Shown: piece after piece, positions 9,109-20,462 of the stretch
Layout: each line of letters opens with the position of its first letter
Numbering within the stretch: the stretch's first letter is position 1
NCBI GenBank assembly: GCA_021654635.1
Contig: AP025179.1
Location: 5,828,001-5,892,000 of the forward strand
Reading direction: 5' to 3'
Source of the DNA: Mycobacterium kiyosense
GTDB taxonomy: Bacteria; Actinomycetota; Actinomycetes; Mycobacteriales; Mycobacteriaceae
DNA: 64,000 bases
The notes under the pieces: generated by a model
The model's input: the letters and a program-made list of their open reading frames with translations, nothing else
Databases searched by the model: none
Told to the model about the DNA's origin: nothing
Position numbers and translations under genes: made by a program

Positions 9109-10044
9109 ATGGACTTCGCACTCGACGATCAGCAGCGCGATTTCGCTGCCAGCATCGACGCAGCCCTGGGTGCCGCGGATCTGCCCGGCGCGGTGCGGGC
9201 CTGGTCGGCCGGCGACGCCGCACCCGGCCGCAAGGTGTGGCAGCAACTGGCCAACCTCGGCGCCACCGCGCTGCTGGTGCCCGAGAAGTTCGACGGTATC
9301 GACGCCGCACCGGTGGACCTGGTGGTCGCGTGCGAGCGGCTCGGCTATTGGTGCGTGCCCGGCCCGGTCACCGAATCCATTGCCGTCGCACCGATATTGC
9401 TTGCCGACGACGAGCGGTGCGGCGAGCTGGCCGCCGGTGAGCTGATCGCCACGGTGGCGTTGCCGCCGGACGTGCCGCGCGCCGTCGACGCCGATACCGC
9501 GGGCCTGGTGTTGTCGGTGGGGCCCGATGGGGTGCGGGAAGCCGAAGCAGGCGACCGCCACGAGTCTGTCGACCCCAGTCGCCATCTGTACGACGTGACC
9601 GCGACCGGCGACCCCTGGCAGGCAGACATCCAGCGCGCCTACCAGTTCGGCGTGCTGGCCACCGCTGCGCAACTGGTGGGCGCGGCCGAAGCGTTGCTGG
9701 CCGGCAGCGTCGACTACGCCAAGCAACGTTCCCAGTTCGGCCGGGTGATCGGCTCCTACCAGGCGATCAAGCACAAGCTCGCCGATGTACACATCGCGAT
9801 CGAGTTGGCCCGGCCCCTGGTGTACGGGGCGGCGGTGACGATGGCACCGCGCGATGTCAGTGCGGCCAAGGTCGCCGCCGGAGAGGCCGGGCTGCTGGCC
9901 GCACGCTCCGCGTTGCAAACTCATGGAGCGATCGGTTTCACCCAGGAACACGACCTGTCGCTGCTGTTACTGCGGGTGCAGGCGCTGCGCTGCGCCTGGG
10001 GTACCCCGGAATCGCACCGACGCCGAGTACTGGAGGCGCTATGA
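9109..10044 (+). CDS. fadE32: Acyl-CoA dehydrogenase FadE32
   Basis: The 311-residue product is shorter than full acyl-CoA dehydrogenases, as expected for the partner chain of a heteromeric ACAD. It begins MDFALDDQQRDFAASIDAAL and keeps the C-terminal helical domain with KQRSQFGRVIGSYQAIKHKLAD and ALQTHGAIGFTQEHD. It lies 7 bases after fadE31 with AGAAGGGG in front of the ATG. FadE31-FadE32 is a known αβ pair in mycobacterial steroid catabolism. Confidence 0.9.
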   Translation: MDFALDDQQRDFAASIDAALGAADLPGAVRAWSAGDAAPGRKVWQQLANLGATALLVPEKFDGIDAAPVDLVVACERLGYWCVPGPVTESIAVAPILLADDERCGELAAGELIATVALPPDVPRAVDADTAGLVLSVGPDGVREAEAGDRHESVDPSRHLYDVTATGDPWQADIQRAYQFGVLATAAQLVGAAEALLAGSVDYAKQRSQFGRVIGSYQAIKHKLADVHIAIELARPLVYGAAVTMAPRDVSAAKVAAGEAGLLAARSALQTHGAIGFTQEHDLSLLLLRVQALRCAWGTPESHRRRVLEAL

Positions 10045-10098
10045 CGTCCGATACCGCCGGCGACGACGCAGCGCGAAGCAATGAGGAGGAGCGGCGCC

Positions 10099-11049
10099 AT
10101 GTCTGAAGAGCGGGCGATGCTGGCCGACACCGTGGCGGCCCTGGTGGCCAAGCATGCCGGTCCGGCTGCCGTGCGTGCGGCGATCGAATCCGAGCACGGC
10201 TACGACGAGTCGCTGTGGCAGCTGCTGTGTGAGCAGGTCGGTGCCGCCGCCCTGGTGGTGCCCGAGGAGCTGGGCGGCGCCGGGGGCCAATTGGCCGATG
10301 CCGCAACGGTTCTACAGGAGTTGGGTCGCGCATTGGTGCCGTCGCCGTTGCTGGGCACCACGCTCGCCGAGCTCGCCCTGCTGGCGGCGGGGGAACCCGA
10401 CGAGGAAACACTCGGCGCGCTGGCCGAAGGCAGCTCGATCGGGGCGCTGGTGCTCGACCCGGACTACGTGGTCAACGGCGACATCGCCGACGTCGTCGTC
10501 GCCGTCGAAGGCGGCCGGCTGAGCCGGTGGACCAGGTTCAGCGCGGAGCCGGTCACCACCATGGACCTGACCCGCCGGCTGGCCCGGTTGACACCCGAGG
10601 AGACCGCCGAACTGGGCGAGGATCCGGGTCTTGCCGACGCGGCGTCGATCCTGCTGGCGGCCGAGCAGATCGGTGCCGCCGAGCGCTGTCTGGACCTGAC
10701 CGTCGAATACACGAAGAGCCGGGTGCAGTTCGGTCGCCCGATCGGCAGCTTCCAGGCGCTCAAACACCGGATGGCCGACTTGTACGTCACCGTCGCAGCT
10801 GCCAAGGCCGTGGTGAACGACGCCTGCAACGAGCCCACCGGGCGCAACGCAGCCGCGGCGCGGCTGGCCGCTACCGAGGCGCTGAATATCGTTGCCGCCG
10901 AGGGTATCCAGCTCCATGGCGGCATCGCGATCACCTGGGAACACGACATGCACCTGTACTTCAAGCGTGCACACGGCAGTGCGCAATTGCTCGACCCGCC
11001 GCGTGAGCTGCTGCGCCGACTGGAGCCCGAGATACTCTCGAAATCGTGA
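10099..11049 (+). CDS. fadE33: Acyl-CoA dehydrogenase FadE33
   Basis: The 316-residue ACAD-like chain carries the C-domain motifs KSRVQFGRPIGSFQALKHRMADL and GIQLHGGIAITWEHDMHLY. The ATG at 10099 has AGGAGGAG about 8 bases upstream. Its stop overlaps the aspB GTG start. A 22-codon ORF starting at 10041 overlaps the fadE32 stop as ATGA and ends just inside fadE33; it may be a coupling leader or chance. FadE33 is a partner of FadE31 in M. tuberculosis. Confidence 0.88.
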   Translation: MSEERAMLADTVAALVAKHAGPAAVRAAIESEHGYDESLWQLLCEQVGAAALVVPEELGGAGGQLADAATVLQELGRALVPSPLLGTTLAELALLAAGEPDEETLGALAEGSSIGALVLDPDYVVNGDIADVVVAVEGGRLSRWTRFSAEPVTTMDLTRRLARLTPEETAELGEDPGLADAASILLAAEQIGAAERCLDLTVEYTKSRVQFGRPIGSFQALKHRMADLYVTVAAAKAVVNDACNEPTGRNAAAARLAATEALNIVAAEGIQLHGGIAITWEHDMHLYFKRAHGSAQLLDPPRELLRRLEPEILSKS

Positions 11050-12214
11050 CCGGACATGTCGCCCTGCGCGCGGGCATCCCACCGTTCTACGTGATGGACG
11101 TCTGGCTGGCCGCCGCGGAGCGGCAACGCACCCACGGCGATCTGGTGAACCTCTCCGCCGGCCAGCCCAGCGTCGGCGCCCCGGAGCCGGTGCGGGCCGC
11201 AGCCGCATCCGCCCTGCACCTCAATCAGCTCGGTTACACCGTGGCGCTGGGCATTCCGGAGTTGCGGGCCGCCATCGCGACGGATTATCAACGCCAGCAT
11301 GGCCTTTCCATCGAACCCGACGCGGTGGTGGTGACCACCGGATCATCCGGCGGCTTCCTGTTGGCATTCTTGGCCTGCTTCGACGTGGGTGACCGGGTAG
11401 CCATGGCCAGCCCCGGCTATCCCTGCTACCGAAACATCCTGTCCGCGTTGGGTTGTGAGGTGGTGGAGATCCCGTGCGGACCCGAGACCCGGTTCCAGCC
11501 CACCGCCGCGATGCTCGCCGAACTCGATCCGCCGATCAAGGGCGTCATAGTCGCCAGCCCGGCCAACCCCACCGGCACCGTGATTCCGCCCGAGGAACTG
11601 GCGGCGATCGTTTCCTGGTGCGACGACAACGATGTGCGGCTGATCAGCGACGAGGTCTATCACGGACTGGTCTACCAAGGGGCGCCACCGACCAGCTGTG
11701 CGTGGGAGACGTGTCGCGAAATGCCGTGTTGGTCAACAGCTTTTCCAAGTATTACGCGATGACCGGATGGCGACTGGGCTGGCTGGTGGTACCCGAAGAG
11801 TTGCGTCGCGCGGTGGATTGCCTGACCGGCAATTTCACCATCTGCCCACCGGTGCTGTCCCAGATCGCGGGCGTGTCGGCGTTCACGCCCGAGTCGAGGG
11901 CCGAGGCTCAGGCGAATCTGCAGCATTACGCCGTCAACCGGCTGATGCTGCTGGACGGGCTGCGCCGCATCGGAATCGAGCGACTGGCGCCGACCGACGG
12001 GGCGTTCTACGTCTACGCCGACGTCTCCGACTTCACCACCGATTCGCTGGCGTTCTGCTCGAAGTTGCTGACCGATACCGGAGTTGCGATCGCGCCGGGC
12101 ATCGACTTCGACCCGACCCGCGGCAATTCCTATGTCCGGCTGTCGTTCGCCGGGCCGACCAGTGATATCGAAGAGGCGCTACGCCGGATTCGCGGCTGGC
12201 TGCCGAGCCAGTAG
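11046..12214 (+). pseudogene. aspB: AspB-like pyridoxal-phosphate aminotransferase, frameshifted as given
   Basis: This is a fold-type I aminotransferase, last gene of the fadD3-fadE31-32-33 operon. The frame from GTG 11046 runs normally through TGSSGGFLLA, ASPANPTGTVIPP and LISDEVYHGLVY. It is then lost at about 11711-11714, where ACGTGTCGCGA stands in place of an expected ACGTCGCGA (an extra GT). The remainder, including the PLP lysine in NSFSKYYAMTGWRLGW and the C-terminal domain, continues in another frame to 12214. Removing 2 bases gives a 388-residue protein, the length I recall for M. tuberculosis AspB. It could be a true mutation or a consensus error. The last 36 bases overlap the convergent nat gene. 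Confidence 0.85.
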
Positions 12215-13027
12215 CGCTTCGACGCGCGATTGCAGCGCGGCGCGGTCGAAGTCTGCCAGGTTGATCCCGAACCGCTCCTGAAGGGCGTCGAGCACCGCGG
12301 CGGCACCGTCCAGCCCGATCTTCTCGCTGCCGTCGCCACGGTGGATGACCAGGTTACGGCCGGCCAGATTCAGCCGCGCATCGCCGGCCACCCGCGCCAC
12401 CATCAGGCCGGTGACGAAATGCGACGACGGGTGCGTGGAGACCCACCAACTGCCCACCGCCAGGTCGATCTGTGGGCAGGTCTGGGTGGTGAACTCATAC
12501 AGCGACTGCCACCCGTCGCGGATCTTCGCCTGCAGCACCAGGCCGTCGCCGTGGTCCTCGAGGCGGTACGGCTCGTGCGTAGTCGCCTGCTCCCCGCCGG
12601 TCAGCAAGCGCAACGGTGAGGTGGGGGTCTGCCCGCCGAATCCGACGTCGACCAGGTACGGACCCGCGCCCCCGGGGAAGGTCACCGCAAGCACGGTGTG
12701 AGTCATGGCCGGGGTCGGGGCACCGGTCGGCTGCATCCAGACCACCCGGCCGGCCAGCCGACGCACCCGGAAGCCGAGTTCGGCCAGCACGTAGCCCATC
12801 AAGCCGTTCTGTTCGTAGCAGTACCCGCCGCGGCGGCGGTGAACCAGCTTGTCGGTCAACGCTTCCGGGCTCAGGTCATCGACCGGTATGCCGGTGAACG
12901 GGTCCAGGTTCTCGAACGGGATGGCGCCGGTGTGCGCGGTGATCAGGTCCTGTAGCACAGCCAGGCCCGGCCTCGTGTCACCCCCGTAATCGACCCGGTC
13001 GAAGTATGCGGAGAGATCCATGTCCAT
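12179..13027 (-). CDS. nat: Arylamine N-acetyltransferase
   Basis: This ~282-residue NAT has the complete catalytic triad: Cys in RRRGGYCYEQNG (about residue 72), His in MTHTVLAV and Asp in YLVDVGFGGQTPTSPLRL. The C-terminal domain ends near ALLARQP. Mycobacterial NAT uses propionyl-CoA/acetyl-CoA and is linked to cholesterol catabolism by its position beside the hsa genes. The start is ATG 13027, or ATG 13021 two codons later; neither has a strong ribosome site. Its 3' end overlaps aspB on the other strand. In M. tuberculosis nat follows hsaB more directly; here three extra genes intervene. Confidence 0.92.
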   Translation of the reverse strand: MDMDLSAYFDRVDYGGDTRPGLAVLQDLITAHTGAIPFENLDPFTGIPVDDLSPEALTDKLVHRRRGGYCYEQNGLMGYVLAELGFRVRRLAGRVVWMQPTGAPTPAMTHTVLAVTFPGGAGPYLVDVGFGGQTPTSPLRLLTGGEQATTHEPYRLEDHGDGLVLQAKIRDGWQSLYEFTTQTCPQIDLAVGSWWVSTHPSSHFVTGLMVARVAGDARLNLAGRNLVIHRGDGSEKIGLDGAAAVLDALQERFGINLADFDRAALQSRVEALLARQPAANPA

Positions 13028-13131
13028 GAAGGTAGCCGCCGACCACCGCGGGCGGTGTTTTATCTCTGTCGAATATGGGGACCCGTTGAAGACGACAGCT
13101 ATGCACACCGATCTAGCAACGGGAGTCAGTG

Positions 13132-13554
13132 ATGAGTACCAGCAACATCGTCTGGATTGTGATCGCCGCACTGGTGGTCGTCGCGCTGATCGTGGCAGTG
13201 GTCGCTGTGTCGGCCCGTGCCAAGCGGCGCCGCCGCGTGCAGCAGGCCGAGGAGATCCGCGAGCAGGCCAGATTGGAATCCGCGCGCGTCCAGCGTCGCG
13301 AAGCGCTCGCCGAGGAGACCGCCGCCAAGGCCCGTGCCGCGCAGGCCGAGGCCGAGGCCAAGGCCGCCGAGGCGGCCCGACTGCAGGACCGCGCCGCCGC
13401 GCACCAGAACGAGGCGGCCACATCTCGCGAACAACTCGACGAACAGTGGAAGCGCGCCGACGACCTCGACCCGACAGCCCGCACCGAGCCACCCCACACC
13501 GAGCAGCCCGGCCAGGCCCGCGACACCGAGCACTACCGTGGGGCACACACCTGA
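13132..13554 (+). CDS. Small membrane-anchored coiled-coil protein
   Basis: The 140-residue product begins MSTSNIVWIVIAALVVVALIVA, a single membrane helix, followed by a basic stretch (KRRRRVQQ). A long Ala/Glu/Arg-rich region (about residues 35-115) is very likely a coiled coil, and the tail is Pro/Glu-rich. GGGAG lies 7 bases before the ATG. It corresponds in position to the small gene Rv3566A region of M. tuberculosis, but homology was not tested. It is divergent from nat and ends at a strong hairpin. Function unknown. Confidence 0.75.
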   Translation: MSTSNIVWIVIAALVVVALIVAVVAVSARAKRRRRVQQAEEIREQARLESARVQRREALAEETAAKARAAQAEAEAKAAEAARLQDRAAAHQNEAATSREQLDEQWKRADDLDPTARTEPPHTEQPGQARDTEHYRGAHT

Positions 13555-13568
13555 GCGGTCCCGATCCC

Positions 13569-13615
13569 GTAACGCTGCTGCGACCCCTCCACTCACTTTG
13601 TCGCAGCAGCGTTAC
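13569..13615. terminator. Perfect 16-bp inverted repeat between convergent genes
   Basis: GTAACGCTGCTGCGAC (13569-13584) and its exact reverse complement (13600-13615) enclose a 15-base loop. The element lies between the stop of the coiled-coil protein gene (+) and the stop of the hicB-like gene (-). It probably serves as a bidirectional terminator. There is no clear U-tract on either strand. Confidence 0.7.
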
Positions 13616-13622
13616 CTGGTAC

Positions 13623-13973
13623 CTAGTCCCAGGGATAGGCTGGTTCGCCACGCCGCCGGCCAGTCAACTGCTGTACGACCCACTGGTTCATCGACACTCC
13701 CTCTTCCTGGGCTTCCAGCGCAAGGCGCAGGTGCAGCGCAGTCGAGGTTCGGACGATGAAGGTGCCGCTGTAGTTGCGGTCGGTGAGCGACGGCGGCGGA
13801 TGCTCGCCCAACTCCTGCATGATCGCCAATTTCTCGTCGAGGGCTGCCACCACCAGAGCGACGGCCTGTTGCGCGGTTGGCGCCCGCTCCCTCAAGTACG
13901 GGAATTCCAGACACTTTGCGACGTATTCGTCGTTGTCCGGGCACCACTGCGCGCGGTACGTGTAGCGGTTCAC
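13623..13973 (-). CDS. HicB-family antitoxin-like protein without a HicA partner
   Basis: The 116-residue protein has the two-part HicB layout. An N-terminal partial RNase-H-like domain (YTYRAQWCPDNDEYVAKCLEFP, then APTAQQAVALVVAALDE) is followed by a C-terminal ribbon-helix-helix DNA-binding segment (GTFIVRTSTALHLRLALEAQ, VSMNQWVVQQL). I looked for a HicA toxin ORF on both sides and found none, so it appears to be solitary. It lies downstream of the CHAD-protein gene with about 177 bases between them. It may be a stand-alone regulator. Confidence 0.8.
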   Translation of the reverse strand: MNRYTYRAQWCPDNDEYVAKCLEFPYLRERAPTAQQAVALVVAALDEKLAIMQELGEHPPPSLTDRNYSGTFIVRTSTALHLRLALEAQEEGVSMNQWVVQQLTGRRRGEPAYPWD

Positions 13974-14150
13974 CCGGGATTGTTAACACCCGCGGCACTG
14001 GGTTCGGTAGTCACCCGGCGGACCGGCTGGCTAAATGGAGTCATCGCTCTTTTCGCGAAAGCGCTAGCGCCGGTGATATCAACTTTCAGAAAAGACAACC
14101 GACTACTGGCGGGGCTCCTGCGTGCCCGGCGGTCTGGCGGCCGATGCCGC

Positions 14151-14975
14151 TCAGAGCCCCCGCACCGCCTCCCGGCTGCGCGCCGCGACCTGCTGCTCGC
14201 GCGCATAGAGCAGCCCGTAGGTAAAGCCGTTCTCACCCTGAGCCGTTCCCGCTGTCACCGCCAGGCGACGCAACACATCGCAAGCCACCACCGCATCCTG
14301 ATGATCACCCAGAACGGTCTGAATTCGCTTGTACTTCTTGATATTTCGACGATATCCCGGCTGCACAGGCCGGCACAGCTCGGCGGCGTAGCGGGCCCGC
14401 TTGGCGGCCTTCCGGGCGCGGTGCAGCATCTCACCCGAACCGTCGGCCAGGGCGGCCTCCAACCGGCGATCCGCCTTACGGCGCGCGTGGTCCGCCCGTT
14501 TGCGTAGCCGCTTCTCCGTGATTCCTGCTACGACAGGCGGTTTGGTGCGCAGTTCGAGCAGCGTCGCCATCAGTTGCTGGTAGCGTTCGGAATCCATCTC
14601 CTCGCCCACCCGGGCACGCGCCGGCAGTTCGATCGCTTTGAGGTCGTTGCGGATCCGCGACTTGACCGGACCCAGCACCAGCACGTCGGGAAGCTCGTCG
14701 ACGGCCTCGGCGAAGCGGCGCAACTGCACTTGACAGTCACGCACCTCGCCGAGCAGGCCGGCGAACCACTTCAGCTCGTCGTCCAGGCCGTCGATCGCCG
14801 CGCCGTCCAGCACCGCACCGAACACGCGCAGTGTGCTGCGCAGCCGGCGGATCGCCACCCGGGTGTCATGTATCGGGTCGTCCCCGCCTCGCAGGCCGAC
14901 GTCACCGGCCATGACCTGATCGATCTGCGTGTTCAGATATCCGACGAGTACGTTGGTGGCGGGCTTTTTCGACAT
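14151..14975 (-). CDS. CHAD-domain protein
   Basis: The ~274-residue protein is rich in conserved histidines and Arg/Lys on helices, as in CHAD domains: DPIHDTRVAIRRLRSTLRVF near the start, EVRDCQVQLRRF in the middle, and LHRARKAAKRARYAAEL with VLGDHQDAVVACDVL near the end. CHAD domains bind polyphosphate and often accompany CYTH enzymes; no CYTH domain is present here. The ATG at 14975 is used; an in-frame TTG lies 2 codons upstream. It lies 80 bases downstream of hsaB on the same strand and could be read from the hsa operon. Confidence 0.85.
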   Translation of the reverse strand: MSKKPATNVLVGYLNTQIDQVMAGDVGLRGGDDPIHDTRVAIRRLRSTLRVFGAVLDGAAIDGLDDELKWFAGLLGEVRDCQVQLRRFAEAVDELPDVLVLGPVKSRIRNDLKAIELPARARVGEEMDSERYQQLMATLLELRTKPPVVAGITEKRLRKRADHARRKADRRLEAALADGSGEMLHRARKAAKRARYAAELCRPVQPGYRRNIKKYKRIQTVLGDHQDAVVACDVLRRLAVTAGTAQGENGFTYGLLYAREQQVAARSREAVRGL

Positions 14976-15055
14976 TCCCAACGTATTTCCGCGTCAAGCG
15001 GTGCCAAACCTGCGTCAGCGAGCGTTCTTGTGGGACAAGGTTCCGCGCACCCGCA

Positions 15056-15622
15056 TCAGAGCCAGGTGTCCTCGGTGGTGGTGGTCAGGAACGCCTCCAG
15101 GTCGTCGCGCCACTGCGCCGGGGTGTTCTTGTCCGGCTCGATGCCGGTGTACTCGCCGCGATAGAACAACAGCGGACGGGGCTTGATCTTGGGCGCCTCC
15201 GACAAGGACTGCACCGCACCGAACACCACGAAATGGTCGCCGCCGTCGTGCACCGAGGCCACCGTACAGTCGATGTAGGCCAGCGAACCGTCGATGATCG
15301 GTGAACCGAGTTCCGAAGGGCGCCAATCGATCCCCGCGAACTTGTCCGGCTCCTTGGAGCCGAACCGGGCCGAGACGGGTTTCTGCGCCTCGGTCAGCAT
15401 GTTCACGCAGAACCGGCCGCTGGCCTCGATCGCCTGCCAGGACCGTGACACCTTGGTGGGGCAGAACAGCACCAGCGGGGGATCCAGCGACAGTGCCGCG
15501 AACGACTGGCAGGCGAAGCCGACCGGTACGCCGTCATGCACGGTGGTGATGATGGTGATCCCGGTGCAGAACTGGCCCAGCACATTGCGGAAGGTGCGCG
15601 GGTCGATCGGCGGAGCGGCCAT
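15056..15622 (-). CDS. hsaB: Flavin reductase HsaB
   Basis: This 188-residue flavin reductase of the HpaC/DIM6 type carries FCTGITIITTVHDGVPVGFACQSF near the N-terminus and the DCTVASVHDGGDHFVVFGAV segment. HsaB supplies reduced flavin to the monooxygenase HsaA, which hydroxylates 3-HSA in steroid A-ring degradation. It is the last hsa gene of the hsaA-D-C-B operon, 16 bases after hsaC. Length and context match the M. tuberculosis protein. Confidence 0.93.
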   Translation of the reverse strand: MAAPPIDPRTFRNVLGQFCTGITIITTVHDGVPVGFACQSFAALSLDPPLVLFCPTKVSRSWQAIEASGRFCVNMLTEAQKPVSARFGSKEPDKFAGIDWRPSELGSPIIDGSLAYIDCTVASVHDGGDHFVVFGAVQSLSEAPKIKPRPLLFYRGEYTGIEPDKNTPAQWRDDLEAFLTTTTEDTWL

Positions 15623-15638
15623 GATGCAGGGTAGGAAT

Positions 15639-18597
<2,959 letters not shown>

Positions 18598-18643
18598 TTA
18601 CGTTTGCCTCCTGTGGGAGTGCGGGCTGAGTCGCACCTAGACC

Positions 18644-18673
18644 AAGACTAGACAAAGACTAGAACACGTTCCG
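18644..18673. promoter_or_regulatory. KstR operator (hsaA side) with flanking direct repeat
   Basis: TAGAACACGTTCCG (18660-18673) fits the KstR consensus TnnAACnnGTTnnA except the last base. The preceding 18644-18663 holds AAGACTAGA twice, 11 bases apart. The site is upstream of hsaA. Confidence 0.75.
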
Positions 18674-18727
18674 ATTTGTGTCGAGCAGGGTATTCCTGCG
18701 GCTGGTAGAGATATGAATCGGGTTTTC

Positions 18728-18741
18728 TATAACATGTTCTA
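18728..18741. promoter_or_regulatory. KstR operator (kshB side)
   Basis: TATAACATGTTCTA matches TnnAACnnGTTnnA at every fixed position. It lies 26 bases upstream of the kshB start, in the divergent hsaA/kshB region. Confidence 0.9.
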
Positions 18742-18766
18742 GTTGAACCGGAAGAGAGGGCGCGCC

Positions 18767-19863
18767 TTGACCGAGGCGGATCTGGACCAACTACCCGACG
18801 AACCGCTCGGCGACCACGTCCTTACGCTGCGGATCGCCGAGGTCGTCGCGGAAACCGACGATGCGCGGTCGCTGGTGTTCGCGGTCCCCGACGGACCAGA
18901 CGACCCGCAGATCCCGCCCGCCCGGCTGCGCTACTCCCCGGCCAGTTCCTGACCCTGCGGGTGCCCAGCGAACGCACCGGATCGGTGGCGCGCTGCTACT
19001 CGCTGTGCAGCTCACCGTTCACCGACGAGGCGTTGACGGTGACGGTCAAACGCACCGCCGACGGCTACGCCTCCAACTGGCTGTGCGACCACGCGCACCC
19101 GGGCATGCACATCCACGTGCTCGCCCCGTCGGGCACCTTCGTGCCCAAAACCCTCGACGACGATTTCCTGCTGCTGGCCGCCGGCAGCGGCATCACCCCG
19201 ATCATGTCGATCTGCAAGTCGGCGCTGTCCGAAGGCAGCGGCCAGGTGACGGTCATCTACGCCAACCGCGACGAGAACTCGGTGATCTTCTGCGATGCGC
19301 TGCGGGAGCTGTCCGGAAAGTACCCCGACCGGCTCACCGTGCTGCACTGGCTGGAATCGCTGCAGGGACTGCCCAGCGCGGCCGCGCTGGCCAAACTGGC
19401 CGCCCCGTTCACCGACCGGCCGGTCTTCATCTGCGGACCCGGCCCCTTCATGGAAGCGGCGCGGGTTGCGCTGGAAACACTGAAAGTCCCTGCGGCGCAA
19501 GTGCATATCGAGGTGTTCAAGTCGCTGGAATCGGACCCGTTCGCGGCGGTCAAAATCGACGACGCCGCCGACGAGGACGACGCGGGTCCGGCTACCGCGG
19601 TCGTCGAGCTGGACGGGGAAACCTACACGGTGTCGTGGCCGCGCAGCGCCAAGCTGCTCGACGTGCTGCTGGCCAAGGGTCTGGACGCGCCGTTCTCCTG
19701 CCGCGAAGGCCACTGCGGCGCGTGCGCCGTCACCCTGCGCGGGGGCAAGGTGAGCATGGAGGTCAACGACGTGCTGGAGCAGCAGGACCTGGACGAGGGC
19801 CTGATCCTGGCCTGCCAAGCGCACCCGGAGACCGATTCGGTGGAAGTCACTTACGACGACTGA
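18767..19863 (+). pseudogene. kshB: 3-ketosteroid 9α-hydroxylase reductase KshB, frameshifted as given
   Basis: KshB is the reductase that passes electrons from NADH to the oxygenase KshA for 9α-hydroxylation of the steroid nucleus. The N-terminus (TTG 18767, after GAGAGGG) reads DEPLGDHVLTLRIAEVV to RLRYSPASS and then meets a stop. One base appears to be missing at 18936-18941, where CCCCGGCCAG stands for an expected CCCCGGGCCAG, giving SPGQFLTLRVPSERTG. The downstream frame then holds the flavin/NAD domains (RCYSLCSSP, LLAAGSGITPIMS, FICGPGPFME) and the plant-type [2Fe-2S] site CREGHCGACAVTL...ILAC. Restoring the base gives 365 residues. Loss of KshB would block cholesterol growth, so a sequence error is plausible. 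Confidence 0.88.
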
Positions 19864-19908
19864 TCACAGCGGTTAAGTTCAGCTGGTACCCGGCGGAAGG
19901 GGAGCAGG

Positions 19909-20442
19909 ATGAAGCGGCTGATACCGGGTGTTGCGCTGGCCGGGCTCCTGACGGCGCTGCTGCCCACTCCGATCGCCGGCGCCGGCGCCAACACCGCAAC
20001 CACGCTGTTCCCGGTGGACGACGTCACCCAGATCGAGACGCACTCCTTCGTCGACTGCCACGGCGGTGGCAACTGCGACTTCGTCGCGGGCGCCAACCTG
20101 CGCACCCCGGACGGGCCGGCCGGCTTCCCGTCCGGCCTGTGGGCGCGCCAGACCACCGAAATCCGGTCGAACAATCGCCTGGCGTACTTGGACGTGCACG
20201 CCACCAGCCAATTCGAGCGGGTCTTCAAAGAAGGCGGGATCGACACGGTCACCACCGTGTATTTCGGCGACGGACCACCGGAGAAGTACCAGACGACCGG
20301 GGTCATCAACTCGACGAGTTGGTCGACGGGCCAGCCGCTGTCGGCGAACACGGTGGTATACGTGTGCACACACATGCAGGTGGTCTATCCGGGAGTCAAC
20401 CTCACCTCGCCCAGCACCTGCGCACAGACGCCGATCACCTGA
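19909..20442 (+). CDS. Secreted protein of unknown function (Rv3572-like)
   Basis: The 177-residue product begins with a Sec signal peptide (MKRLIPGVALAGLLTALLPTP, likely cut after IAGAGA). A mature domain has four cysteines (CHGGGNC, VCTHMQ, STCAQ) and no recognisable enzyme motif. GGAAGGGGAG precedes the ATG, 45 bases after kshB. M. tuberculosis has a similar-length exported protein, Rv3572, at the same place. It may be co-transcribed with kshB. Confidence 0.8.
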   Translation: MKRLIPGVALAGLLTALLPTPIAGAGANTATTLFPVDDVTQIETHSFVDCHGGGNCDFVAGANLRTPDGPAGFPSGLWARQTTEIRSNNRLAYLDVHATSQFERVFKEGGIDTVTTVYFGDGPPEKYQTTGVINSTSWSTGQPLSANTVVYVCTHMQVVYPGVNLTSPSTCAQTPIT

Positions 20443-20462
20443 AAGCTCGACCGAGCCAGCGG

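Noticed and set aside
11690..11730. Programmed frameshift in aspB
   Set aside because: There is no slippery heptamer, and similar indels occur in many other genes of the window.
13974..14150. HicA toxin gene beside hicB
   Set aside because: The gap is too short and no ORF has the HicA double-stranded-RNA-binding-like pattern.
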